Assembly (NCBI GenBank): GCA_001574975.1
Contig: KQ965731.1
Span: 310,001-374,000 of the forward strand
Direction: 5' to 3'
Source of the DNA: Gonapodya prolifera JEL478
Taxonomy: Eukaryota > Monoblepharomycota > Monoblepharidomycetes > Monoblepharidales > Gonapodyaceae
Length of the DNA: 64,000 nt
Positions 24,568-37,477 of the stretch are shown here, in pieces. The position numbers and the translations under genes are program-made. A model generated the notes under the pieces. The model saw only the letters and a list, made by a program, of their open reading frames with translations. It was not told the DNA's origin and did no database searches. Within the stretch, counting starts at the first letter, position 1; every line of letters starts with the position of its first letter.

Positions 24568-26678
24568 AGAGCCCCTTTGACCTTTGAGACGGGGTACAGG
24601 TCACCACTCCGTCCAAATTATGTAGGTGTGTAGTGCGGTATTCTGTATGCTGTTTTTGATGCTTTCCTGGTGGAAAGTGTGGAGTGAATGGGGTATCGGT
24701 GGGCTTTGTGTTTGTGAACCAACCTCACTTGCCCACGAGCCCATTTTGAGCTTTTAAGTTACATTTATCAACAAGATGATTGGAGCAGATTTACGGTAAA
24801 ATAGAACCAGAAACAAAATTTTCAAATCACTAGATAAAAAATGAGTGCTTCTTCCCCCATCGGCACCGACAGTCTTCACCCAACACGGCTATAATTGTCT
24901 TCACCGTACTATGTCTCCAGTCTCTCCTCGCCACTACGCACCCCAATTTGCACCGCCTCGTCTCTACTTACGGTCCTGGACACTCCTCTTGTCCGCGCCG
25001 AAGTCCTCCACGTCGGTCTTGCACGTGTCGCGGTGAAAGAACGACTCGGCTTAAAAGTTGGGCGAATCGAGGGAGCGAGGGAAGAGGTGAGACCGCACGG
25101 TCGGAGGGGTTGGTGGGAACCATCACACAAAGTAAAGGAAGGTTGGAAGAACGTTCTCCAGATCACGCGGCCGCGAGACCTGCGCAGGGCAACCATCATC
25201 TCCCGAACTATTTTGCCCCGATTTGCATCTTCCCCTGAGGGTGAAACTCTCGCGGGCACATTACCAAGCCCACGTGAGTGTCTTTCACATGCCAACACAC
25301 GCCATACCGCGCACCCGACCCTCCGTCTCCACGTGAGTCCTCAGATAGTCACGAGAACATGCCCCAGTCTGTACACACGCTCGCGTACCACACGTACCTC
25401 ATCCAGTCCTCCGTGGTGACTGCCATTCTAGATTTCTGAGCAGCACCCCGTGGTGAGCGAGGTGGGCTGGTAGGCTCCTAACGAAGTCCATGTGACAAGA
25501 ATTGTGAGTGTCCGCGCGGGGTGGGGAATTGTGGGGTTCTGCGTGTGGGAAGAAGGAACGCTTTCGACAAAGGTCGCATTAGACCATGCGTGCCCTGCCT
25601 CGACAGCACTACCCCCAACGCACCTCGCCGCCAGCATCACCGCAACGTAGCACGAAATTTGAAACCGCGGTGGTGCTGGCTTGGCGGAATCGGACGATGG
25701 GAGCGGCTCGGTTGGGAGTGGTGACCGAAATCTGGGCAACTGCGTGTACGTGAGCTACACTCCACTCCAAGACTGAGTCATCGCACGGCACTCACCAAAG
25801 TAGCCTCCTACCTCGTTCGCTTTCCAGCGCCGGGTGCGGGCGTGGATGTCCTGGGTTGTGATAGGCCCCGCGATCGTGCGGGACTGTCCCGTCTCCCCGC
25901 TTCGTCCTGCATCCACCACTTCATCGACACAACACGCGTTGTATGATCCTCAACCGTCGCCACGTCCTCCAGCTTGTCCAGTCTCTCGCGTGCGCATCTC
26001 GGTCCCAGGGCTTGTGGGTCACCACTTCGTGGAGGACGTTCAGAGCGAGCTTTTGTTCAGAATCGGGCGTGCCGGCGCCTGGCGATCACTGCGGTGATAA
26101 AAGAGGCGAGTTTCGACGTGACTCGAGTGCGAGGTCTTCTTGCGGGAAGCAGCAAGCACCCAATAGTACGGCTTCCGCATTCGTACTGGTCCTGAATCCG
26201 AACCCGAGCACGTACGAGAGGCCACGGGATAATGGCCGCAAGAGCAGAGAAGCGCAGACGGCCTGAAGAGATACGGGAGACTGGGCTGAAACGTGCGAAC
26301 CGAAATGTTGACACCATCGGTCCTGCATAACGAGGCCGACTCTGGGCACGCACCCGTAATTTACGACGAGAGAGCATAGACGGTGGAGATGCGCAGACGG
26401 CCTCGCGCTGTTGAAGAGGTCGGAGTGGTACGAGCGAAGCCGGTACGTTGTCGCCGCACGAGACCCTTCGGCATCGCATGTGCCATGTCTTGGGCTCGCG
26501 GATGGCTCTTTGAAGTGCGTGGGGGTGTGTATCTTGTTGGACGTATGTGTGTGTGTACGTGGAAGGTTTGGTGAGAAGGAGGTGATGTGGTGGAGGTGGT
26601 TTGGCAGGAACCGGTGGGGAAGAGGGCAGAAGGGGATGCAAAGAAGAAGTAGATGTAAGATGGTTAGTAGCTGGCCGA

Positions 26679-26702
26679 GGGGGGGGGGGGGGGGGGGGGG
26701 GG
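26679..26702 (+). repeat. Poly-G homopolymer, 24 nt
   Basis: Twenty-four consecutive G on the plus strand, flanked by purine-rich DNA (GAAGAAAAG on the right). This would form G-quadruplex DNA readily, and length may be misjudged by sequencing. Confidence 0.95.
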
Positions 26703-26989
26703 AAGAAAAGGCCGGGGAGAGAAATGTGTGAGAGGACTATGGTCGCTACAAACCACGTTGTTGCACCACACAATCTTTTTTAACAACTATTTATTCAATC
26801 AAAACAAATGGAAGAATCAAGTTAATTTATGTCAAGCGGAGTCAAATCGTGCCCCTTTTTGCCAAGGGAGACGGAGTGGACTCTCGTTCGTTGCCAACGT
26901 TGCGATGAAGACCATGTATTGGAACAATACAACCGAGCAGTCAACATTGGGTCTCGTGGAGTCCTGTCTCGCTGACGCACGCGTGAGGA

Positions 26990-27365
26990 CTTAGAGAGCC
27001 GGTGGCCGGGTGGACCCTGGACTCCCCAACACAAGATCGATCACCACACGGTCATTTATTTCGAAAAGAAGTAGAATCAAACTATTTGCGTCTACATAGA
27101 GGTGTCCAGTCCTGCCCGTCGTCACTGCCAAGACCACGTCGCCGTCTGCAGTAGACATTGACGCACGAGTGGACCTGAGAATGCGGGTGGCCGGGTGGCC
27201 AGTGGACTGGCTTCCAGCACACAAGATCAATCACCACCATACCATTATCCATGTATTCGAACAGAAGGCTAGAACCGTTCAGCGGAGTCCAGAGCTGCCC
27301 GTCACTGCCAAGACCACGTTTCGCGCCCTGTGCTGGCGAAGAGACCTGATGACTTGTACGACCTT
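26990..27365. repeat. Two-copy tandem repeat of about 187 nt, with a decayed third copy to the left
   Basis: Unit 1 starts near 27000 and unit 2 near 27187. Both begin GGTGGCCGGGTGG, continue with ACACAAGATC-x-ATCACCAC and a CATTATTTCGAA/ATGTATTCGAAC-like segment, and end with CTGCCCGTC...CACTGCCAAGACCACGT. The left neighbour (26.83-26.99 kb) shares GACGCACG and AAGACCA segments, suggesting an older copy. Confidence 0.75.
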
Positions 27366-28126
27366 GCAAACTCAGGGTAAGGTTTCAGCCTGTTTTTGCT
27401 TTCTCGTGGATTTCCTGATCTCTCTCCCGTTTTGCAGGGAAACAGGGCTCCATTGTACCAGGTGGTCATCAGGTGGTGTGATGGGATGACCTTTTACCCG
27501 GTGTATTTTTGTTGCTTGTACACATTTGGTTCCGATGCTTTGTGTGGGTAGTGTCGGGGAGACGGGGGAGTGCAGCGAGCGAGATAGAGATCGAGATCAC
27601 GATGGGAAATTAAAAGCGAGTGCTTGAAAATGCAAGGGGCTGACTCTGCAAAGGGGTCGAAGTTTGAAAAAGACAGGGACGTAGGATCAACGGTTTTTGG
27701 AGGCTGGAGATACGCCGAGAGTCTGGGGCGGGCTTTTTGACGAAGGCTGGCAGGAGAGGGCGAGCGGGGGAGTAGAGGGGGGGAGAGAGAGTGGAGAAGA
27801 GTCGCGATGGATTGCGAGAGCGGGAGGGGGAAAGCGAGAGGAGGGAGGGGTTTGCAAGAAATCAAAGGGTGGCCCTGCGACCAAAGCCTGAGGAGACAGC
27901 CGGAACGAGCCGAAGAATCGAACCCAGCGCAGACGGAAAGCGACGCATCGGAGGGAACGCAGACGCGGCAGACGGGAAAAAAGGACTGCAGACGAGAGAA
28001 GCGCAGGAAGGAAAGAGCGGGGGAAGAAAACAAGGTGCATCACAAAGACAGGGACCAGGTGCACGCAACCCACCGGACGGCAGGGAAGGAAAGGAGAGAG
28101 CAGCGAGGAAGGAATAACCGAGCATC

Positions 28127-31100
28127 ATGCATCTGGAGGCCAGCAGCGCGGGCGGCGCAGTGTGCGGAGGCGGACTCTCAGGCGATGTCGGTGCGGATGC
28201 GGGGGGCGGAGACGCTGCCAAGGCCATGCAGATGCACGGAATCGGCCACTCCGCTCAGGAAAATGACAACGACGGGCGGAATGTGCTTGGGCGGACAAGA
28301 TCGCAGCGGCGGATGCGTGCGGTCGACGGCGATGTACGGAGGGGCCAGGAGATGCAGGAGATGGAGGGGGTGATGGACCCTGGAAAGACCACACAGAAAC
28401 CACCCCGACATCTCCCGCACCCCGTCGTCGCCTGCATCGCGCTGTGGACCAGCAGGCTGCACAGGGTGCGTGTGCGCGAGAGCTCCTCCTCCTCCTCCTC
28501 TTCCTCCTTCTCGTCGGACGGCGATAGCCCCTCCAAGAGCAGAGCAGAGATCGTGCCCCGCAACCCCCTCCTCGACCCAGAATCCATCCGCCAACGCTCC
28601 CTCGCATCCCTCGCGCGCACCAACCGCGCGTTCGCATCCGAGGCACTCCCGCTGCTCTACTCCCGCGTCGCACCGACCTCCCTCGCTTGTTTCCGCCGCT
28701 TCCTTGCAACGTGCCATGCGTGGTGGGAGGCTGACGTTGCCGAGGCTGCCGCCTCTGCCACTGCTTCTGCTGGCGGGGGTGGTGCGACAGGGACTGGAAC
28801 AGGCTCTGGGGAGTGGAGCACAGACATGCACGAGGACTCCTCCTCTGCTGCACCACCCGCACGGGGTGGCCGATCCCGCTCGGCACGCGCGTCTTCCTCA
28901 CGGCGTACATTGCGCTCTTCGCCCTCATCATCCTCCTCCTCTTCCTCATCCTCCCGTTCATCCCTCTCACCCTCCTCCTCCTCCTCCTCTCCCCCCACCA
29001 CCCTAACCCTCCCACACACCCACCTCACCTCCCACATCAAAGAACTCGTGCTCTCCCGTCTCGTCCGCTCGGGCCTGTCGGACAACGAGATCCTCGCATT
29101 CACGCTCTTCGCCGATACATCCCGCCTCCAAGCCCTGATCCTCCCCCTGGAGTACCACTACATCTTCCCCTGGGAGATCGAAGACCACGCGGCTTACGTC
29201 GCCGACGCGGCCGGGATCGAGGCGCACCAGGGCCAGGCGCAAGTGCGGTTCGGACCGGGCGAGGACCCGGACGTGGAGGATTTCGATCCGGACAGCGATG
29301 TGGATGTGGATGGCGGTGCGGGTGCCGGAGCAGGTGCAGGTGCAGGCCAAGTTACCGGCACGGGTGCAGGTGCAGGTGCAGGTACGGGAGAAGGTGATGG
29401 GAGTGCGGTGGATGTGGAGAGCGGCGGGGAGAGCGGGGAGGATGAGACGGAAGAAGGCACGGAAGGAGAGGTCGAGGTGGATACGGACGGGGAGGATGTG
29501 GAGATGCATGATGGGGATGATATGCAAGGTGGGTGTTTTGTTGTGCTAGTGTTGGGGGTGTAGGTGGTGCGGACTTGGAAAGTGACGCATGGAAGTGTCG
29601 CGAGTGAAGCAGGCCGGTGTGCTTTCATGTCGAGTTGTTGCATATCAGGGATTGTCTCATCATTTGTGACTTACTCGTTGGAGTTTCACTTTTGCCCATC
29701 GTCCATCACCTAACATAACTTTTCTCGAACTTCCCCGCACCTCAGAACCCCCCTCGAACCCCCCGCCGCTCCTCGAAACCGCCACATCGCTCGCCACATT
29801 CCTCACCGCAACGTCTCTCTCTGCCACGGGATCTGTTCCCATTTCCATCCCCCCACTTGCACATGCTGTCGGATCTCCTATCCCCGCGCCGACTCCTGCT
29901 CTTGAACCCTTCTCCGCATCTCCACCCGCCGGAGGAGTCGGAGACGGCTGGACGACACAGCCCCTCCCGTCCAATATCGACGGGTGGACGGTCGTGGACC
30001 CCGACGAGGGCGATGCCGTTATGGACGATGTGGAGCCCGGACTGGGGTCTTCGCGGACGGCGCAAACCCAACTTGCCGACGTCGCGGCCCAAGCCACCGC
30101 CGCCGAACCCCCCACCATCACCGTCACCGCCGTGGACCCCTCCCCACCAACACCACACCTTTCCGACGCAGCGCACTTACCAACCGCACCCGCAACCGCA
30201 CCCCTCGCCCCACCTCCCGCCGCAGCACTGGAGGCCCCTCCGGCACCGGCACCACCGCAACGCCCGTCGCCCTTCTCCGAGTACCCCTTCCTCCCCATCC
30301 CTGCGGTGCCGCTGCCGCTCCCACACCCGCCCCCGCCCCCTCCGCGGCCGAGCACAGTGATCGCGTCGCACCCGACCACGTCGTCCATCTCGCCCACGCG
30401 GCCGCACCCGAACGTCCTGGCCACGTTCTACGCCCTTGCGGAACGGCAGGCCGAGGCCGTCGCGAGGGCTGCCGGTGTCCCGCCCCACCATCCCGCGGCG
30501 AGCGTGCTGAGACAATCGGCCGCAGTGCCGTTCGTGAGAGGAGGGTGCGGCGTGCGCGAGATGGCGCGCCGTGTCGCGCGGTTGCGTGCGGCTGGTAGTG
30601 CCCCCACCTCCGCTGCGCCCCCGCCCCCGCCCGTCGTTGTAGGAGCCCCATCTCTTCCCGTGCCCCTCGGTGGGCGCCTGACGCTTCCCGCGCTGGCGCT
30701 GCTACTTGCCACGTCGCCCTCGCTCGAGCGGGTTCGATTACCTGAGTTTTCGGACGCCCCGCAGCACGCGGATGGGTGCGTGCGTGTGATGGTCGGACGG
30801 ACCGGGGAAAGAATCGGAGCAAGTGTAAAGTCCAGGGAAGGGTCCGAAGCGGCCGATAAAGACGTTGTCGAGAATTGGCTTCGTGAAGGCGAAGTTTGGG
30901 GCCGTGGATTGCGGCGGTGAGTCTTTCTCTCGTCTCTCCACCGTTTCATCGTCTCACTCCACCACCATATCACCGCGCTCCACGCAGCCTACGCTCACTC
31001 GACCTCTCCGCCTCCAACAACCTCCTTCTCACGGAGACCTCGAACCGCCTCCTCGAGGACTTACTCAGGGGGTGCCCGCTCGAAGAGTTGTGGACAGGGC

Positions 31101-32929
31101 ATATGTGGTACGTGGTGCCGTAGGGTGGGGAGTATTCTATACTGACAATTCGATGACGTTGTTGTCTTTACACGTACCGCACCGCCACGTACGATCCTCG
31201 TTCGTTGACAGGGGAGCCGACCCGCGCGCGCTGCTCATGGCCCTACCTGCAATCCGATCGCCGCCTGCTCGCACTATAGCTGCAGACCTTGCCGACCGCC
31301 ACGCCGCCGCGATTGCGGAGATGGCGCGCCGACGGCGGGGTTGGCCTGTAATGGGTGCTCGGCCGTTAGGGATGGCGAGTGATAGTAGTGCCCTTGTGCG
31401 CAGACCTGGAGGCAGGGAAACGACACCCCCGCCAACCAAAGTTGCCGCCGGGGTTGAAGAAACGGACGCTGCTGCGGAGGAAGAAGGATACTTCTACGTC
31501 CCCACACGAGACGACGAGCGAATCCCAGAAGGCCGTCTGCGGTGGATGCTGGAAGACGCCCGATGGGCTGAGGGCAGAGAAGGTGTCGGGAGCGGGGTGT
31601 CTGGAGTGGAGGACGCATGGGGTTGGACGTCCGTGTCCGAGGTCGTCTCGGGACCTGCAGAAGCTGTCGCGTGGAGAAGGTTACGGACCCGCCTTCCCTT
31701 GCGCTCGAGTGCCATGACTGTTCCCACTGGTGTGACCAGGGTCACCCCACTGCCATTGCGTACGCTGCAGCTCGGGGGTTTCACTTTCCACCCCGAGAGT
31801 CTGTCCGCTTTGTTCCCCCCCGCGCTTGCCGCGCTGCACCCGGCGCTGACGGACCTGGAGCTGCGGCTCGACCAGCGCGGTGACGATGCGGAGGCGGCTT
31901 GCTTGTCTATGCCTGAGAGCTTGCCCAACCTGCGACGCTTTGCCGTTGCGGCGCCTCCACTGTCCAAACAGGCCCTCATGTGCCTGGCGCGCCATCCAAG
32001 TCTGACGGCCATCATTCTGTATTTCTCCCAGGAGAACTGGGATGACGAGTGCATGCAAGAGGTTGCTGCTAGGGGTAGGGTTGATACGCTGTGCATGCCC
32101 AGGTCCCGAGTCACCGTGAGGGGTGTACTAGGGTACCTTGCCGCGTTGGGCACCAAGGTGCGCATGATGGACGTGGAGGAGTGTATGGGCGTTATTGAGG
32201 CTGGTAGCAGGGACGATCCGGAGCAAGGGTTTGCGGTGGGGAAAGTGCTGGTTGAAGTGCCGGAATGGGGTCCACGGAGCGAGGATGGAGATCAACAGAA
32301 TGATATTTCGGGGACTTCGTTCACGGCTCGACCACCGAGGGTCATCGAAGGGCCCACGGGCGCTTTTGTCATGGTTACAGGATTCGCCGAACTGTGTGGA
32401 GGGCCAGGCTCGAGGCTCGACACTATTGATATGGGGTACATGGACTTCCGCCCGCGCCGGCCTGCACCGTCACTCAGGACCATGCATGCCGGCAACCTTG
32501 TCGTGCCCTCGACTCAAGCAGGGACTGTGTGGATCGACGGTGAGGGCGGGTCTTCCAGACAGATCGGTGCCGGAGTCCCGACGCGAGACCCCAGAGTGCC
32601 TGCGCACTTACCGCACGAACCGGGGGGACCTCTGTGGTCGGCGTCAGACCCCGTGTGGGGTAACCGATCGGGAGAGACGGCGTTGAGGAAGATGATGGAG
32701 CGGTGTTCGGGGTTGCATACCTTGGGGTACCAAAAGGTGAATGGGCTGAGAAGAGAGTTTTGCAAAGATGTTTTGGAGGAACGATTTGGGTGAGTGCATA
32801 CTTTTGATGACATGGCAAGTTGATGAAGGTTGCTAATGGTGCTATTGTTTGTTGGTCAGGCCGCCCGAGGGATTATGGCTCATCAAATGGAGGCTGCTAC
32901 AGAAGTCGAGACTGAAATGGGCAGAATAG
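28127..32929 (+). CDS. F-box/leucine-rich repeat-like protein with Ser- and Gly/Ala-rich tracts
   Basis: Likely ubiquitin-ligase adaptor of the fungal F-box/LRR type. Start at 28127. An F-box-like segment follows near residues 100-175 (HLPHPVVACIALW, then LASLARTNRAFASEALPLLY). A Ser tract from TCC repeats (about 28.49 and 28.93-28.99 kb) and a Gly-Ala hexamer run (29.31-29.39 kb) interrupt the structured parts. Exon 1 ends at 29528 (GTGGGT donor) and exon 2 begins at 29746. LRR-like segments are LRSLDLSASNNLLLTE, LRTLQLGGFTFHPESL, LTDLELRLD, LPNLRRFAV and LTAIILYF. The last intron splices ERFG to PPEGLWLIKWRLLQKS and the TAG stop at 32927. GC content and simple repeats are higher than in its neighbours. 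The target protein is unknown. Confidence 0.7.
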
Positions 32930-33205
32930 GAGAGCTTTTTCGATATTTTATTTTCTCTGCTCTTGTGAAATTTTTTTGAACCGAAAAGAGATTTTGCTAT
33001 GGTTATGTTTCCACCCTCTTCCGAGTGTGTACTGCTTGAAAGAGTAGTCTTGAGAAGAGGGGATTTCGCAGCTTCAGTGTTATTAATGACGTACATGAAC
33101 TAATTTGAATAACAAACTTTGGTTAAGATTGTGAACATAACACTCAAATGTCTCTCTGCCTTGGAGGCACCCTCTATCTACGTTAAGCTCCAGTTGTTCC
33201 ACATA
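32930..33205. other. Short convergent intergenic region
   Basis: The F-box/LRR gene and the KHA1-like gene end facing each other. About 275 nt, AT-rich, no gene seen; it should hold both polyadenylation sites. Confidence 0.5.
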
Positions 33206-36200
33206 TTAGACAGCATTTTGCACTGCATCCTGAGTAATCACTTCAAGAGACTCGTTCAAGTGAGCCACGTCCGCGGCACGCACAATCAGAATGCTGGCTT
33301 TCACGATGGGTGCATCTCCAGTGCTCGCGCTGACGTCTTGTCCACTCCTTGAGCGAGTGTGGACGGCAGACCTGGCCGGCAGGTGAGATGCCGTCACGAG
33401 TTCTCCTCCCACAGTACCAAATACTGCAACATCTGTGATATGATCGGCTTCAATATTAGTGGTAGATGCTTGGGCGCTCGGGCCAGCAATAGAGCGGGAG
33501 ATCCAAGAGGCAACACGCGAAGCAGCGGTCGCGGTCTAAGAGATTGAGTGAAGATGAAGTTTAAGTTACAAATCATTCAGCCTTAAACAACTGAGGCAAC
33601 GTACCAAGTCCGCATGCTCTGGTTGCGCGGGGTCCCCAGTCACCAATGCCGTACCGTCAGAGTCCGACAGCACAGCAAGCTGATCAGTGGGAATTGGAAT
33701 TTTGATCTCGGGAAGTGCTCCCTTTCCACAGAACAGCAGGTCCTGTCGGTTCAGCTGAGAGGCTTCGAAGAGAATGGTGCCGATGATTTTCTCTGGCTTA
33801 TCAGCATCCAAAGACACCTCCCGGGTGGACAGCTTGGAGCTGAACTTCCCGAACCTCTTCTTTTCGATTCCCGTTCTAATCCCTTCCCATAACTTGTCGT
33901 CCTCCGTTGCGGTCGTGCTCTCCCCAACCTTCACCCTCAAGATCTCAATCGACACCGAACTTTGAGCAAGGAATCGAAGGGCCAGAGCAACGGAAGTGCG
34001 ATCGTCCGCGCCTCCGAAGAACACGACTAAGATCTTGGTTCCCTTGTTGATTTTGACGGACGGAGACTTGGTTAAAGGGCCTTTACCGGGCTCCAAAGTT
34101 GTAAGAGTTTCAGTTGCAGTGGCAGTCGGCACGCTGGGGGAATCACCGTCGTGGTGAGAGTTAAGCCACGCCGCTCCGCTATGGTGTGTTCCGAGGGTGG
34201 AGTCTTGGAAGCCTCCAAAGCCATTGTCGATAAAGGCTGCAACAGCCGCTTCTGAGGTGGAGAACACGCTGCTGAGTTGGCGCTACACAAACGCGAAAGT
34301 TGATCAACGATGGAACGAAATCATGTGATGAAGGGGGCAACCGTCAACGTACCTTGGCCAATTGATGTTGTTCGAACCATCCTTCACCCTCCATCTTCGC
34401 GTCGAAGGGAAGAAGAATCAGGCCAGCTTCAGCATCGCGGACATGTGAAACAATTTCGTCGCCGAACAAATCTGGTTGCCTGATGGCGAGAGCAGGGTAA
34501 CACGGAATCTTGTTCAAAGAAGCAAAGGTTCGGAACACGTTCAACAGAGGGTCTCGCTGACAGTCGGAACAAGTTTATTAAGTGACTGCCCAAAACTAAT
34601 AAAACGCTGAAGATTCTTACCAAAATGGTTGTGTGCTCCTCATACTGGGCCATAATAGCGGACGTACGATCGGTCATCTCCATCAGCCTCAGAGCAACCA
34701 CCGAAAGCACTGGGGAAGACCTCGCTGCTTCATCCTTTGCGAGGGCTTCCTCGTCAGCTTTTGAGTCCGCGATATCTTGCTTCGCCGAGCTCAGCTTGCG
34801 AGAAGAGCTGAGCATCTGAATGAGCGACATGGACCCAGGCAACGACCGCTGGTCAAAGAGGCAGACCAAGACTTTGAGACTGGTGATATCGTCGGCAGAC
34901 AGCTTTGGTGTGGTTAAGAGTTCCACTTCGCGCATGATGCTCAACGTAGACTTGGAGCGAATGTGTTGGCGGGGGCTCGTATCGTCTCCTCCTTCCAGTG
35001 GTGCAGTCGTGTGGTTATGATACTTGGCGGGGTAAAGGTACGTGAGAACGGGTGAGGTCATGAGGGTAGTGACAAGCGCTGACAAGGGTCATTGTAAAGG
35101 CATTGTTAGGCGGACGAAATACTTTTTGGAAAGTTACAAACTCACCCATGATCGTCATCATCACGAAAACCTTCTCGCTGATAACCTTAGCATCCAGACC
35201 AACGTTCAAGACGATGAGTTCGACTGTTTGAAGTTAAACGTCATCGGAACAGCTCCTCGACGCCCTCTGTAAAACGATCTTACTCACCTAGACCCTTCGT
35301 GTTCATCAGGAACCCAACCGTCCAACTCTCTCTCCACGAAAGACCAAGGAGCCTTGAGGCAAACGTCGCGCCAAAAATCTTTCCCGTGCAGGCGCAAGTA
35401 ATGATAAGAATGACCATGCCCCAGGCTTCCCCATCGTTGAGAAGACCAATCTTCGTGCGTAAACCTGAGTTGGCGAAGTAAAGTGGCACGAGGAGGATGG
35501 CGATGAAGTCTTCGGTTTTCTCGGTAAGCTGAATAGCAAAGCCATCTTCGTGGGGAACGACGAGTCCAAGAATGAATGCACCGAAGATGGCGTGGATTCC
35601 TGTACACACAAATGAAAAAGTAACACCATTCCAGCGAGGGTGAACGTCGATGCAAACACTCGGACGTACCGATAGCCTCCGTGACCCAGCTGCTGACCAA
35701 CACCATGAAATAGACAAAGAAAATCAGGTTTGTACTGAGGGTTTCGTGAGTCGCAGAGAGCTTCACGAGGCGAACAAGCACTGAGCGTCGAAGGTACCGC
35801 ATCATAAGACCGATGGAGGAAACGCTTGGCGCGAGGCATTGGAGGCTCACCTTTACGAACGAAAAACAACATGAAGAGAACCCAAGCAACACCGCACAAA
35901 AACGCCCAGAGCGCGGACAAGGCAGAGTTCGCGGAGACGATGGCGACAACAAGAGCGAGAAGACACCAGCCCACGGCATCGTCAATGGAAGCCGCCGAAA
36001 TAGCGGTGATGCCGACTGGCGTGTGGAACAGGTTGTGATCGGCCAGAAGACGGGCAAGGACGGGGAAAGCCTTCGACCAGTCATGAGGTTAAAACTTATG
36101 AAAAGTACGACATGTAAAAAGCCAGACATTACATACCGTGATACTCATGCTGACCATGATGAAAAGAATGAAGTTCCCAACAGACACGTCCGGAGTTCCG

Positions 36201-36982
36201 TATTTCGAATACAGCAAGTAAGCAACGGGAGCTGAGACGGCGAACGGTCCAAGCAGTCCAGATCCGGCGATGGTGAGCGACTTCTTAATGTTTGCTTTGA
36301 AAGTGGTCAGGTCAAGCTCCAACTGGAGAACATGGCCACCGATGATATTAGACTCCGCAGCAATAGGCGACAGTTTGAAAATACCAACCCCAATGAGGAA
36401 CATGAAAAAGATCAGGCCAATATCCGCAAATTGTTTCAAATCTGTGAGCAGGACGCCACGTCAATTATGTGGCAGTAAGTAGACGGATCACAGAGCAGCG
36501 AGAAAACCACGGTCAGTAACTCCAATTCCCTGGGATGTTTTTTAACCTCCAGACTTACAAGGTAAAGACGCCGGTGGGAAAACATTTGTGCGCCATGCGT
36601 CCCAGTTGCCGAGGACGGATGGACCCAGAACGATACCACCCAGCACTTCAGCAATGACTCGCGGTTGGTGAAGTCGTTGAAGAGGGATAGAGAGGAGTCG
36701 GGTCGTCGTGATAACGACAAGAATCTGAACAGAATTCGTCCCTCCCAACTTCAGAGCGATTCGAGGCGTTTTGCGCTGTTGGTCTCACCTGAATGATCAA
36801 GAGCGATAGAGTGTTGCTTGGCGCAATGGGATTTGCGCCTTCAAACACTGTTTTGTGGGCGTTGTCGCCAATGATTGGGTGAAGCGGGCGCCAGGTTAAG
36901 AGCGCAAAACACGGTTCCGAGAAAGTCAGCCCGAGCTCAGAGTAGCAAGTTAGACATAAAACTAACGCGTTCCGCCAGCCAT
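33206..36982 (-). CDS. KHA1: K+/H+ (cation/proton) antiporter, KHA1-like
   Basis: Monovalent cation:proton antiporter of the CPA2 group; yeast Kha1 acts in the Golgi. The ATG at 36982 reads MAGGT, then an intron (GTTAGT donor, ACAAAACAG acceptor) joins LFEGANPIAPSNTLSLLIIQ, the usual fungal N-terminus. About twelve membrane segments follow; landmarks are RLHQPRVIAEVLGGIVLGPS, VLGNWDAW, DIGLIFFMFLIGV, IGVHAIFGAFILGLVVPHED and FLMNTKGLVELIVL. The cytosolic C-terminal half (33.2-34.9 kb) has a nucleotide-binding-like portion (KILVVFFGGADDRTSVALAL, EKIIGTILFEASQ) as in other KHA1 proteins. The stop lies at 33206-33208. The reading is continuous over many short introns, and I see no damage. Ion specificity cannot be told from sequence. 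Confidence 0.92.
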
Positions 36983-37477
36983 CGTTGCGCCGATTCACGG
37001 GATTAGGGGGGCCACGTGGGGTGGGAGTTGTCTAATACGAAGATCATCTGGTGTGAGGCACCAAAGGGACCAAAAAAAAATATTGAGGAGTGAGGATTCT
37101 CTCACGTTGCTGGAATCCGAGATTCGATTCTCTCCCGGCGAGTCCTGTCTCGCTGGGGTGGCAAATGGAAATGGAACAGTACTCGTGGTCCGGTCCTCCG
37201 AACCTCGGCGATCCTGTTCACGTTCTCAGCCTCAGCCTCCTCATACAGCTGCGCCACTCGGTAGAACCGGTCACAGGAATTAATCGCGTCATTTGCCGCG
37301 TTGGCGCATAACAAACATAGTGACCTCAATAGTTGGACGGATTCGTCATTGTATTGCAAAACATACATAAAACGGAACGAAAGCGAATGAAAAGGCATTT
37401 TAGGGTGACGCATCGACGCGCAGGACTGCGTATGACCAAGGTGACCACAGCATCCACTTCCACACGCTCGAACAACA
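36983..37477. other. Divergent intergenic region between KHA1-like and DDX60-like genes
   Basis: About 495 nt between two outward-facing starts; probable shared promoter region. Includes an A9 run at 37074. A GATTCGATTC motif near 37130 looks like a tRNA B box, but no tRNA can be folded around it. Confidence 0.45.

Larger units (their letters stand above)
24568..28126. other. Gene-poor stretch with poly-G tract and tandem repeats
   Basis: No frame here shows a recognisable domain. Short coding-like pieces occur on the plus strand near 24.9-25.4 kb (ending in a TTCTGA stop at about 25.44 kb) and 25.8-26.3 kb, but I could not join them into a credible gene. They may be remnants of a decayed gene. 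Repeats inside it are listed separately. Confidence 0.4.

Noticed and set aside
37120-37145. GATTCGATTC as tRNA B box
   Set aside because: No acceptor stem partner or A box at the right distance.
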